Shown here in pieces: positions 10,463 to 19,422 of a DNA stretch of 41,933 bases (positions are counted from its first letter, which is position 1; each line of letters opens with the position of its first letter). The DNA lies in NCBI GenBank assembly GCA_023853785.1, contig JAJIRX010000263.1:1-41933 (forward strand), in the 5' to 3' direction. The position numbers and the translations under genes are program-made. Source of the DNA: Psilocybe azurescens (lineage: Eukaryota; Basidiomycota; Agaricomycetes; Agaricales; Agrocybaceae). The notes under the pieces were generated by a model that made no database searches, was not told the DNA's origin, and saw only the letters and a list, made by a program, of their open reading frames with translations.

Positions 10463-12065
10463 TCAACAATGTAAAAGAAAGGAGTGCACATGCAACACCC
10501 CGTCCCTTCCCCTTCCCTCACGCACACTGTAGTACCGAAAACGACAGCGAGTCACGAATGGACAGTCACCGACAACCGGGCTGTCGAGAACGTGGATACT
10601 GTATACAGTATTGAGTAAAGCGTAAAGGGCACACACCGGCGTACAAGTGTGGCAGTTGCCTCCTCCATCTGGGTTTGGATTGATACCAAGAGCTAGCGTT
10701 AACAGGACCCATGACCCAGCTTCCTGACACCGGCACTGACGATAGGGGATAGAACCCTCAGCCCTCAGCCTCAGTCCTCCTCCCTCGTATTTCGATCCTA
10801 CTCCCGTCCTATTCGCACTCGCATGCCCATTCCCGTGCCCCTGTATCACCGACACACCCACAACCACCCAACCACCCACACCCACACTCTGTGTGTGCGT
10901 GCTGCCTGTTCAACTTGTACCTCCAACTCCAACTCCAACTTCGCCTCATACCTGCATCGTCATCATCGTCGCGCTATCGTTCCTCAACCCCTCGTGCTCA
11001 TGCTCGTGCTCGTGCTTGGTGTGTCCGAGCGCAAGTCTGGGACAGCCGCCGCCGCCGTTGTTGCCGAATCCGCCCTTGGACTTGGACTTGCATTCAGGTA
11101 CGGGTTCAATGATATAGACATGGACGCAAACATCATCGTATCCCCTATCCCCATCTTCATCTATAGAACAGGAGTCGTCATCCACTTGGTCGTCCTCTTG
11201 GTCGCGGTCTTCGTGATAGTTATTGTTGTTGTAGGCGGAGGCGGACGAGTGATAAGAATGGGAATGCGGGTGTGTGTTAACGTCAGGGTATGTGTAATAT
11301 CTGGAAGTGGGATTACGAGAATGAGAATGAGAACCTGATCGTGAAGTCGTAGGTGTAGATGTAGACGCAGTTGCAGTTGTAGTACAGATCGGAAAAGAGT
11401 CTATGATGAATGTATGCAGTGCCTTGCTGCTGCTGCTGCTGCTGTCGATATTGCTGCTGTTATTGCTGTCGTGAGAAGAAGAATGAGATGGATTAAAAGA
11501 AGATCACGACGGCTCACCGTTGCAGTCGGCGTCGGCATCCCCGCCCCCACCTAGAAACACCCATAACCTCTCCCGCGCCGATCACGACGCCCTTGCTCTC
11601 GTGTCTGTGTTTGTGTCCATGTCCGTGCTGACACGCGCGTACTCCTGCTCCCATGCCGCTGCCGCCGGTGACATCACAGAGCTCAGGGCAGTCGATGAGA
11701 ACGACGATGCTGACGGTGACGAAGCGGCAGATGCAACCATATGCGCGTATGATGTTGGTGTTAATGTTATAGCTGGAGATCTGCATTCCCTCAGCGATGG
11801 TGCGAATGGAGATGGTGAGGGGGAGGAGGGAGAGGGAGAGTACGTCTTCGTCTTCATCTTCCTCGTTAGAGTTTGCGTTTGCATCGTCGAGGGCTGCGCC
11901 TGTGTCCGAGTCAGGGGAGAATAGAGGAGTTGCAGTTACGCTAGAAGGAAAGGGGAGTGTCAAAGTGGACGTCAAAGTCAAACTCGAAGTGGAAATGGAA
12001 GTAAGGATGGAACCCAAACCCGAACTCAGGGTGGAAGAAGGCGGAGGCGGCACATCGCGATGCAA
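10463..12065 (-). CDS. Low-complexity Ser/His/acid-rich spliced gene candidate
   Basis: Three exons join without phase conflict. Exon 11518-12065 and beyond (VPPPPSSTLSSGLGSILTSI..., then DANANSNEEDEDEDV) is followed by a 52-base intron (gtgagc...gacag, 11466-11517). The second exon, 10952-11465, is open for 171 codons: poly-Ser from the CTG tract, GSHSHSRNPTSRYYTYPDVN, a HEDRDQEDDQVDDD acid run, and KHEHEHEHEG. A 111-base intron (gtatga...atacag, 10841-10951) leads to a 126-codon last exon starting GHGNGHASANRTG. The 513 in-frame bases of the middle exon between two good splice sites are the best evidence. No enzymatic motif is visible; composition suggests a disordered regulatory protein. 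Because the sequence is GC-rich and repetitive, rival frames in the first exon are also open, and the true N-terminus probably lies upstream (12066-13250). Confidence 0.45.
11424..11480. repeat. CTG/CAG trinucleotide tract
   Basis: Six to seven CTG triplets, then a degenerate run of ttgctgctgttattgctgtc. In the minus-strand gene candidate it encodes a short Ser/Asn run directly after a splice acceptor, so length changes here would alter the protein without shifting the frame. Confidence 0.85.
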
Positions 12066-13250
12066 AACGAGCTCTTTGCTCTTTGTCGTTGCGTTGTCGT
12101 GGGTTTCTGGCGTGTCACCGCACGGCCTTGTCGAGTCGGCTGCTGCCCCTGTCCCTGTCCCTGTCCCTGTCCCTTCCGCTGCCCACGTTCATGCTCGCGC
12201 TTGCGAACAGCCTGTTCCCATTCTCGTTCGTGTCGGTGGTGGTGGTATGCGACTGCAGCGTTGGTTCCGCCCTCCACAACGGGGTTCGAGTTCGAGTGGG
12301 GCTGCGCCCCTGCTCGAATACATGCTTATGCGTATGCTCCGATGGTGATGGGAGGCGGTAGGTCAGTGTCAGTGTCAGGCCAGGCGGGCGGAGACAGGAG
12401 CGAGAGCGGAGTGGAGGTATGAGCGAGAGTGTGGCCCTGTATGCTCAGTGGACGCAAAGTCAATGTCGAGGCGGGGAAGTTGACTTCCGTAATATCATCA
12501 TCGTCATCATCCCTGTAGTCCTCGTCATCCCGCCCGTCCTCGTCCCCGTCCCCTTCCTCGTAGTCTTCGTCCTCGTCCTCGTGTTCATCGTCCCCGTCCT
12601 CATCCGGTCTTCATACTCATCCCCATCAACACCCAGGCCACGCATGACATCATCCGAGATCCGCAGTTTGCTCGGCATTAAAGGTAAACGTAAATGCTGC
12701 GGAGGTTTGACGCCCACGGGGAACGTACCCCACTCCGATCCGTCTCCGCCTGCCAGACCTAGACCGTGACTCTGACTCTGACCCGATCGCGATGGGCCTG
12801 GGACGGCAGGGCTGGGGCTGCGAAGAGACCTTTGATGGGGGGAGCGCACGGGGGTGCCGTCTCGATGGCGATATGGAGGATCCAGGGTTGGCAAGCGCGA
12901 AGTAAGGGCCGCAGATAGGGGCATGAGAGGAAGGGGAGGGGGAGGACATGGAGGGTGCAAACGCAGGCGCGAAGAAGAGGAGGAAGAAGAGGAGACGCGG
13001 ATGGTGTTATCTACGGAGAAGGAAGGCAAGGTCGGCGTTGGTGAAGACTATGAATGTGTTGCTGTTGCTGTTGGTAGTGGTATGGGCGGTGCCATTGACA
13101 TTGCCATTGGCGTTATTGGAGGGAGAGGTGAGACCAGCAGCAGCAGACCGTGGCTTGAATGGATGAAGAATGTTTATAAGCACGCAGGGCACAAGTAGGG
13201 GATGGGGCACGGCACCTGGAGCTTGCACAGCGCAGTTTGTGTCCAACGCA
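12066..13250 (-). pseudogene. Probable upstream part of the low-complexity gene, frames broken
   Basis: The minus strand carries protein-like but disjoint stretches. One runs TSPSNNANGNVNGTAHTTTN, then PSFSVDNTIRVSSSSSSSSR, then SEWGTFPVGVKPPQHLRLPL and MPSKLRISDDVMRGLGVDGD. A switch of frame near 12610 gives an acidic tract EDEDEDYEEGDGDEDGRDDE ending ITEVNF. A TAA near 12332 follows, and then a Gln/Gly/Arg-rich stretch with (GQ)n. Ser, Pro, acid and Gln-rich blocks in series suggest a long disordered protein whose frame is now broken, or one with introns I could not place. Plus-strand frames across the same region are mirror effects of the repeats. Confidence 0.35.
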
Positions 13251-13434
13251 GACCGTCGAGATCAGCGAACCTGGCTTTCACGGTGGCAAACGGTTGCATC
13301 AGCAGATGCCTTTGCTCCATTGAGTATAAATATGTAAGGGCTTGAAACAATGAATTTAAAAGCGAAGGTAGCAACAGAGACTACAATCACAACTCAATTT
13401 ACAATAGGAATCATCTCAACAAGAAAATTTGGCG
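13251..13434. other. No gene recognised
   Basis: Short spacer; GC content drops sharply to AT-rich sequence after about 13320. Confidence 0.5.
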
Positions 13435-13595
13435 GAGTTTACTCATCTAAAACTCAAATTTGAAGTAATACGGAAAGTTGAAACATAAGGAATGAAAATA
13501 ATCATTTCAACGCAGACAATTCACGGTGATTACACACCTAAAACGTCAATTTCGAGTCGGATAGTAAGTTGAAACATAAATACTAATATGCCAAG
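13435..13595. repeat. Two-unit imperfect direct repeat
   Basis: tttactcatctaaaactcaa at 13438 and gattacacacctaaaacgtc at 13529 begin related 60-base stretches. Both continue through a -tttgaagt/-ttcgagt- block to aagttgaaacata. The spacing is about 92 bases. Confidence 0.5.
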
Positions 13596-13689
13596 TGTGT
13601 TTAATTTATTTTGATATGGCTTTGTGTAGGTGAGGAATAATGCGCACTGACCGAGTGCACTTGCGTGCATCTAAATATTGATTGCGTGG

Positions 13690-13845
13690 TACTTGCGCGT
13701 AGGTTGAGTGTGATTGCGCGGTGGTTGCGTGGTGGCTGTGTGTGGTTGCGTGGTGGCTGTGTGCAGGTTGCGTGCTGTTGAGTGTCGGTTGTGAGTGGCT
13801 GAATGTGTGTTGAGTATTGGCTGAGTGCATTTGTGTACCAGTTGC
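13690..13845. repeat. Imperfect GT-rich minisatellite
   Basis: Variants of ggttgcgtggtggctgtgtg and ggttgagtg recur about eight times. The antisense frame is His/Thr/Ser-rich and is an artefact of the repeat. Confidence 0.65.
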
Positions 13846-13859
13846 GTGTTCACCAGTGT

Positions 13860-15452
13860 ATATTATTCAAACAGGGGTGGTGGAGACGAGGCTAAGAGAA
13901 ATAACAAGGCACAAAAATCTTCGGCGGTGAAAGGCTATTACTGTTAAGATTTTTTGCCAAGTATGGTGCCGGCGCACGGACTCTACAGCGTTAAGTATTG
14001 CCTGTGGCTAAGTCTTTAAATATATGTGATTTACAGATCCTAATACAGTACAAACTTGATATCTACAAGTATAAATATATTCCTCGCTGTACTTGTTACG
14101 TGCTTGTTGTTTAGGTTGTGCTCCGATGATTGAGTACTGATGTCACACAATTACAATTGAGACTTATGCTCAACTCATACGGTGTTGAGTCACTACAAAG
14201 TTACTAAGAAGGTGCACAAACTGTAGTAGTATCTGTTTTCCCTAAGCAGAACTGCGCACATGGCAGCAATATTGAGTGCATTACAAGAAAATTTTTATTA
14301 AAAGTAGGTGGGACACAGTAATTAAATGAGCCTCACATAGAACCAACTTCAACACGGAAAGGTGTCAGAAAGCACGGACTTGATGCAAGTCCAAGTCAAG
14401 CCTCAGTAATCAACAGTAAATGGATGGCAACATTAATATTATTCATAAAAATAATCCAACTATACACTCCAATGTATGTACTAAGTCCAGGTTGCGTGGC
14501 ACGCAAATGCACGCAAGCACGCAACCTACCACACACATTTTCGTATGCCCCACCGGGGACGCCCGAGAACGTGATACGAGGCGACGAGGCGCAGACAACG
14601 TCAGCGACTCCGCGAATTGGCCCACCACCCCTTCTTCAATGCTGACGCCAACGAATGCGAATGGACAAGCGTCGAGATCTATGTGTGAGTCCTTAAATTG
14701 TGCTTGCTGTCCTCATCGGCGAAGTATACAAGTAGCAGCGTGCGCTCACCGTCGCGGTCAGTGTCTAGTCCAAGAATGGAGTGGATAAGATGGTGGACAG
14801 TGCGAGAATGGTTTGCGCACGCGAGATGAGGCTTACGTTGTAGCTATAATGGACCTGTAGTTTCATAGAAGGAATGGAGGGATTAATGGATGGGATGTAT
14901 GCGGATAAATATCATGGTGCAAGAGTGAATGTGGTGGGGATAGGAAAGAAAAGGAAAAGGGAGACGAAAGGGGCAGGGAATAAACGAGAGTGGTAGGAGA
15001 TAGTAGGTCATGTAGATGCTACAAAAAATAAAAAGAGCAAAAGCAAAAGCAAAGCCACATACCACCATCCACAGCGTACTGTATATCGTCAAATGTGTCA
15101 GCGCGTACGGCCCTTCTCCCATCTTCCGTAATGCCCCTCCCTATATCAACTATTCATGATATGTGTGGACGTATCCTCCACATCTGGATTGGATGATTCT
15201 GTTTAGTTTTTACATCCTACGATCTCGACATCTATTCTTACCATCTTGTTTATTTGTTTCAGCCCATGTACGGATGAGGGAAGTTACGAACTACAGGTGT
15301 GATTGTACATGGCTACCAGGCTACTTCTCTATATCCCACTCAGTACACTGGCACGCGGTCTTCTTGTCGTATTGTGGGCAGAGTCTAATAAAGAGTCATG
15401 TGGACGTACGTGTTCTGTAGGTATGCCATCCTTTCTTGCTATCTTCCAGCTA
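13860..15452. other. No gene recognised
   Basis: Mixed-composition sequence with frames of at most 122 codons on either strand and no family resemblance. A pyrimidine/purine-skewed stretch lies at 14930-15130. The left edge of block 1 (Sec61 relic) begins near 15453. Confidence 0.45.
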
Positions 15453-16010
15453 GCAATAATGAGAGCGAAGACTGCAACATTTTTAGTCAGTATGTGCTTC
15501 TTCGCGCATGCACATGCGAATGATGAAGACATTGTAATCAAAAGAGGAGAATGCAAACGGAGGAGGGCTGGAAATGTACACCACACAAGACGATGCGGCA
15601 CTCACGTTTCTGAGCACTGAACAACGCCCAATCTTCCTTAACACTGAAATCGACATTGATAGGATTGGTACCCACCAAAAGTTGTATACCATTCCAGAAC
15701 TGATAATAAGCGTGATTCCGAGTTCCATGAGTGTACCACAGTTAGCGACCAGGATGACCCGCATCCAGTAGAACGGGTCGGAGGAATCGGAGGACATGAT
15801 ACCGTACAGCAGTACTTGCGAGCACACCAAGAAAATAAGGAGTGTTACCGCTGTCCATAGTACCTTTCGGTTCACCATGACCTTGTGATATGAGGGTCAG
15901 TACGTGTCGTGTGGGGTTTAATGAAAAGAAACGTACTTTACTATTGGGTGAGGAAACTTCTGGTGGTCTGGGTAAGAAAGGCCGGATGAGGTTGAGAAAC
16001 CGAACAGGAT
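15453..16010 (-). pseudogene. sec61: Sec61 alpha relic A (N-terminal third)
   Basis: Reading leftward from 16010, exon 1 gives FGFLNLIRPFLPRPPEVSSP; an intron begins gtacgtttc and ends tcacaag. Exon 2 gives [20 protein letters not shown], then [20 protein letters not shown] and [13 protein letters not shown]. These match the first two transmembrane helices of Sec61 alpha, the pore of the ER protein translocon. One lost base in the GMIMQLL segment shifts the frame; then NPINVDF-like and ...CSVLRN lead to the next intron (gtgag). Only a few codons of exon 3 (ALIIA) remain at 15453-15480 before the homology ends. Intron positions agree with relics B, D and E, so this is a DNA-level duplicate, frameshifted and truncated. 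Confidence 0.9.
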
Positions 16011-16039
16011 ACTATATGTCGTGCAGCAAAAGTAGCATT

Positions 16040-17160
16040 ATATGTCACTCGTAGCGCTGAAGACATTGCTGCAGGAGGCGAAGCAGCAGTTGCAACTGAA
16101 GAAGGAGAAAGAGAAAGGGGAGATTTTCAACCCTCCCGCCGTATTCGTCGCCGTAGCCGCTGCCGTACTCGGCATCTCCGTCCCGCTCCCCGTCCCCTGA
16201 GCCGAGGCTGCACCTAACCCTAACCCTGTCTCTGCCAAGGTCCACACTCCCGCTCAAGCCAAAGCCGTCACGTCCTTCTTCATCGTCTTCATTGAATGCC
16301 CGCCCCTAGTCTCACCCGCCGTGCCGCCAGCGCATTCTATCGTTGGTTCTCAAAGTGCTCGCCTACCTCTATCGCATGGTCACGCACGGTTTCGAGAAGC
16401 AGTAAAGAGTCAACACAACGCACGCCGCTGCCTCTGTAGCGTCCTCAGCAGCTGCGAGCAGGCTCACGAGTCCAACACCGCTGTCTGATCCCGGTGCATC
16501 TGTTGTCGAGGATATCGATGACGAAGTTGTTGCTGATGCCCCTTCAACTGCGAGGGCAGCCTTGGATGTGAAGTATCGCCGTGGATCTGGCATCCGCGTT
16601 GCTGATTCTTCGAATCAGAGCTCGAGTTTCTTTGGCCGCTTCCCCTCGTCGAGCTGGACAACGACTCCGCTGCCATTAAGAACAACAGCACGCTCTTCTC
16701 TACCGAGCGTAGACAGCGCATTGCGGAGCTCGAAGTCCATGACGCGCTCCACGCCATTCGATTGAAGGGCTTCTTGATGATGTAGGGTGTGTCGGATGCA
16801 AAACTTGATGTGCAGTTCTTCGAGCGGTCGCGTGGTGAATGTGCGTCGGATCAGGGCGAGAAGGACGAGGATGGACGGATGATGGACGAGATCGAGCGCG
16901 AGATGCGCAAGACCCAGTTCAGGCAGCAAGAACCTGCACCCGGCCCTGCTCCTTCTTTCCCTCATTGACGCCCAGGTACCCGCCCGCCCCATCCGATCCT
17001 CCTCTCCCCCACTCTCCCTCAAACCCGTGTCTGTCTCCAGGTTCGCACGCCAACGCTGCGCTGTCCTGCCTATGTCGTACATGATCGTGTTCCTGCTCAT
17101 GAAGCACCGCGTGATGCCTGAGCGCAAGGGGTTCAGTGGCGTCAGTTCAGCTGGTTGCAA
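16040..17160 (+). pseudogene. X relic, block 1 (unidentified coding sequence)
   Basis: Plus-strand stretches shared with the other X copies: a hydrophobic segment near 16130-16200 (PPAVFVAVAAAVLGISVPLP), a segment ending LKVLAYLYRMVTHGFEKQ (16350-16400), RRQRIAELEVHDALHAIRLK near 16710-16770, GFLMM then a stop, then VSDAKLDVQFFERSRGE and a charged stretch DEIEREMRKTQFRQQ (16890-16930). A likely intron (gtaccc...ctccag) spans about 16976-17039. The shared frame and residue conservation with block 3 argue for real ancestral coding sequence, probably a membrane-anchored protein with a coiled-coil. Stops and frame changes make it a relic. I do not recognise the family. It is head-to-head with Sec61, so the pair may have shared a promoter. 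Confidence 0.5.
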
Positions 17161-18160
17161 TGGGGAAAAAAGGATTAACTCGAAGAGCGGGCTGAGGACG
17201 TGTGCGTAGGCTGTTGCTGAGGATAGAGAGGGTTGCGTGCAGGAGATGGAGGAGTATGACGTGTTGTCGGTTGTGGATTGGTATGCTGGGATGGATAATT
17301 GAGGACTTTGGGTGTGGATTCGGGTAATGATTGATGAGTGTGTTGTATGCTTTTGGAATGCGCATGGATTTCTGAGCTTTTGGTATTGACTTTCTTTAGG
17401 TTCACGTTCACACCCTCCGTACTCTTGCTTATCCCCCTCCTGCTAGTCCCTTTCCTTTGATCGTGTCCTTTCCTATATCCTGCATCCTACACCCCACCCC
17501 TCCTCCGCTTTCATTTTGTTCTCAAATCCCCATTTTTTATTTTCAAATTTCGACTTTTACACCCTTCTATCTTCTTCCTTCCCTTTCACCATTTATTGCC
17601 CACCGCCTATTTCTCACTTTCTCTCACTATCAACTTCAACTTCAAATTTATGTTCACTTTTTCCTTTCTTTTTCAGTTCCTAACCCACCAATGACGTACA
17701 CGAAAGCATCATACACGCTGGAGCACACCGTCAATCCATCCATCCATCCATTCCTCCGATCTACTTCCTTGGCCTATTTGTCATTACTACGACGCTCCCT
17801 CCTTGAGTTGGCCTCTGAGTCGATTGGGTGTACGCACCAGCGCTCCCGAGTTTCTTAACTGTATGCCGGCCGCGCCATGCTGCTGCTCCCTGCGTCTGGA
17901 GTGGTTTTTTGGGCCTCTCAAATCGTCCGGATTGCTGTTTAGGTTTGGGTTTATATTTGAATGCGTACGCTTTGTGTTGTTATGGCTATTATTTTCATTT
18001 CATTCTACTGCTACACGCGAGCCTGAGTACCGAGTAAAGAGATGATATCCCCTGCGCTCCTCCGTAACCGTTCTACGGACGGTGTTTGTGTTGTGTGCTG
18101 GTGTGCTTCGTGTTTATTCTTTCTTGCTCCCTGGATTGTAATTGGATTTTTGATTTAGGG
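17161..18160. repeat. S segment, block 1
   Basis: This non-coding repeat part starts with the ggagtatgacg...gttgtggattggtatgctgg motif, passes a pyrimidine-rich tract (17440-17690), the ccatccatccatccattcct tract (17735-17755), a gagtcgattgtg...ccatgctgctg stretch and the conserved box at 18025-18110. Copies: 25300-25975, 33480-34100, 40430-41290 and, inverted, 31850-32235. The pyrimidine tract produces false long frames. Its place downstream of X suggests an old 3' region plus promoter, but nothing proves function. Confidence 0.7.
18025..18110. promoter_or_regulatory. Conserved box in S, copy in block 1
   Basis: gagtaccgagtaaagagatg, then atcccctgcgctcctccgta, then accgttctacggacgg. The same box is at 33968-34045, 41110-41195 and inverted at 31929-31990, and it is better conserved than the sequence around it. 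Part of it (ccgta-accgttc-tacgg) can form a 5-bp stem with a 7-base loop. Function unknown. Confidence 0.6.
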
Positions 18161-18690
18161 ATTTAGATACTAGTACGCCCCTTGAGAACACGAAACGAAG
18201 AAGAATACCGAACGAATAAACCGACTGCAACTACCCTCGCCTCCGACCGATGCCCTATCGATATCGCGATATCCCGACGACGCAGATGATACCCTACATC
18301 CAGTAGGCGCCCACCGCCATGTACTTGACGCGGTACCCGCACCCCCATCCTCATGCGCAACGTTACCCCCGCACCACACCCCCGCACCACACATTATCGA
18401 TGCCGCTGTTCAGATTTTATTACATTCGAGCGCTCTGTGAGTCTTTTTATGCTTCCTGCCCACATTCCCATCTATGCTTGAGTACGCTACACGCAACACA
18501 CGATGTGGAGATCACGACAATTATTCCACCACATGCAAGCCGCGCGCCACCATACCCATTTGTCGTGCTCTGTCTTGTCTTATGCGCTCACTGTTGGCTC
18601 TTGGTGAGGTGACGATCTTGTCCAGAAGCTACGACCAACGCCGATTTGGCTCGAGGGGAATACGATGACTATGATATTATTAAAATAATC
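18160..18690. repeat. T segment, block 1
   Basis: Starts ctagtacgccccttgagaac, passes gaccgatgccct, tacttgacgcggtacc, cagattttattacattcgag and an accaca(c)tgcaagcc stretch, and ends ctcttggtgaggtgacg plus gctcgagggga. Copies: 34100-34540, 35820-36060 (partial), 41290-41390 (start only), and 31350-31840 inverted. The frames here (for example 18319-18612) correspond to frames in the inverted copy, which may mean old coding sequence, but I see no recognisable protein. Confidence 0.7.
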
Positions 18691-19190
18691 CAACGGTAAC
18701 TATAACCCCACACCCACATCTTTACATACAAGCAGGCAGGCAATCGACAAGACGAGGAATGACACGCGCTTTTTATTTTTCGTACTGCTGCTGGTACTGT
18801 ACACAGATAAAATACATAGCTAGCACGAGTATAGGGTATTGAATATTGAATATTGTTAGCTTTTATATTCAATCAATAGATTTGAAAGAAAGAAAATATT
18901 GTTTCGTTGATCGAATAATCGCGCGTGTGATACAAGGCAACTTTGAAGAGAAGAGGAGAAAAGAGGTCCGAACGCATCAGCCTTCAGCTAGCAGCCTTCG
19001 GTATGAATGATAAAAACTGAGTTGAGGTACGTGCTCTGTGGAACTGAACGTGCCGTCGCGTGAATGTGAATCACACGATTAAAGGGGGAGGCCACTCTTC
19101 AGCTTATTGGCGTCAAAGTCTACGGTCTCAGTGACTCGGCTGGTTTCGTCGGGTCGAATATCATTATTATTTTCACAGTATAGTGGGACA
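18691..19190. repeat. U segment between T and the NLR gene
   Basis: Shared only with the right arm (30870-31350, inverted). Landmarks are caggcaggcaatcgacaaga, the tagggtattgaatattg stretch and tcgtcgggtcgaatatcatt. It is AT-rich and probably holds the 3' flank of the NLR gene. An AT-rich run near 18840-18900 differs most between the arms. Confidence 0.7.
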
Positions 19191-19192
19191 TT

Positions 19193-19422
19193 CTAGACTC
19201 TACGCCTGTGCATTTTCCTTTCACATTGACGCCGCAGCACCCTCTGAATATACACGTCCACCGACGCATACGCCCGAGTTATGTATTCCCACATGTCCAT
19301 TCGATGTTGCCCTGAGCGCCCCTGCACATCCTCGTCTCTCAAAAGAATTTTCCCTACGAGCTCCACTAAATCATCTTCGCTAGAAAAAGTTAGCCCCGCA
19401 GGTTCCTGTACATCCTCGTCGC
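19193..19422 (-). pseudogene. Out-of-frame C-terminal tail of the left NLR
   Basis: Directly after the stop at 19423 another frame stays open to TAG at 19193: DEDVQEPAGLTFSSEDDLVE, then MWEYITRAYASVDVYIQRVL. The right copy has the matching tail DEDVQELGEAKRSAMREYIV in frame with FYVDGSIFSG after repair of one poly-T slip. In the left copy one base is missing in attttttgagcgac compared with attttttcaggcgat, which creates the TGA. So the left protein probably lost about 75 C-terminal residues of the ancestral form, unless this is an assembly error. Confidence 0.65.

Noticed and set aside
10823..11338. 171-codon plus-strand frame
   Set aside because: Antisense to the spliced minus-strand candidate; composition (Val/Ile/Arg runs) mirrors its Asp/His/Ser codons.
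15483..15878. Sec61 relic A as a short functional membrane protein
   Set aside because: The frame shifts inside the second helix region and runs on into intron sequence; all copies are decaying independently.
16216..16235. Telomere-like cctaaccctaaccc here and at 24356, 37747 and 38038
   Set aside because: Only one to two and a half repeats each. Two of them fall in the X relic at the equivalent place, so they come from that sequence and are not interstitial telomeres.
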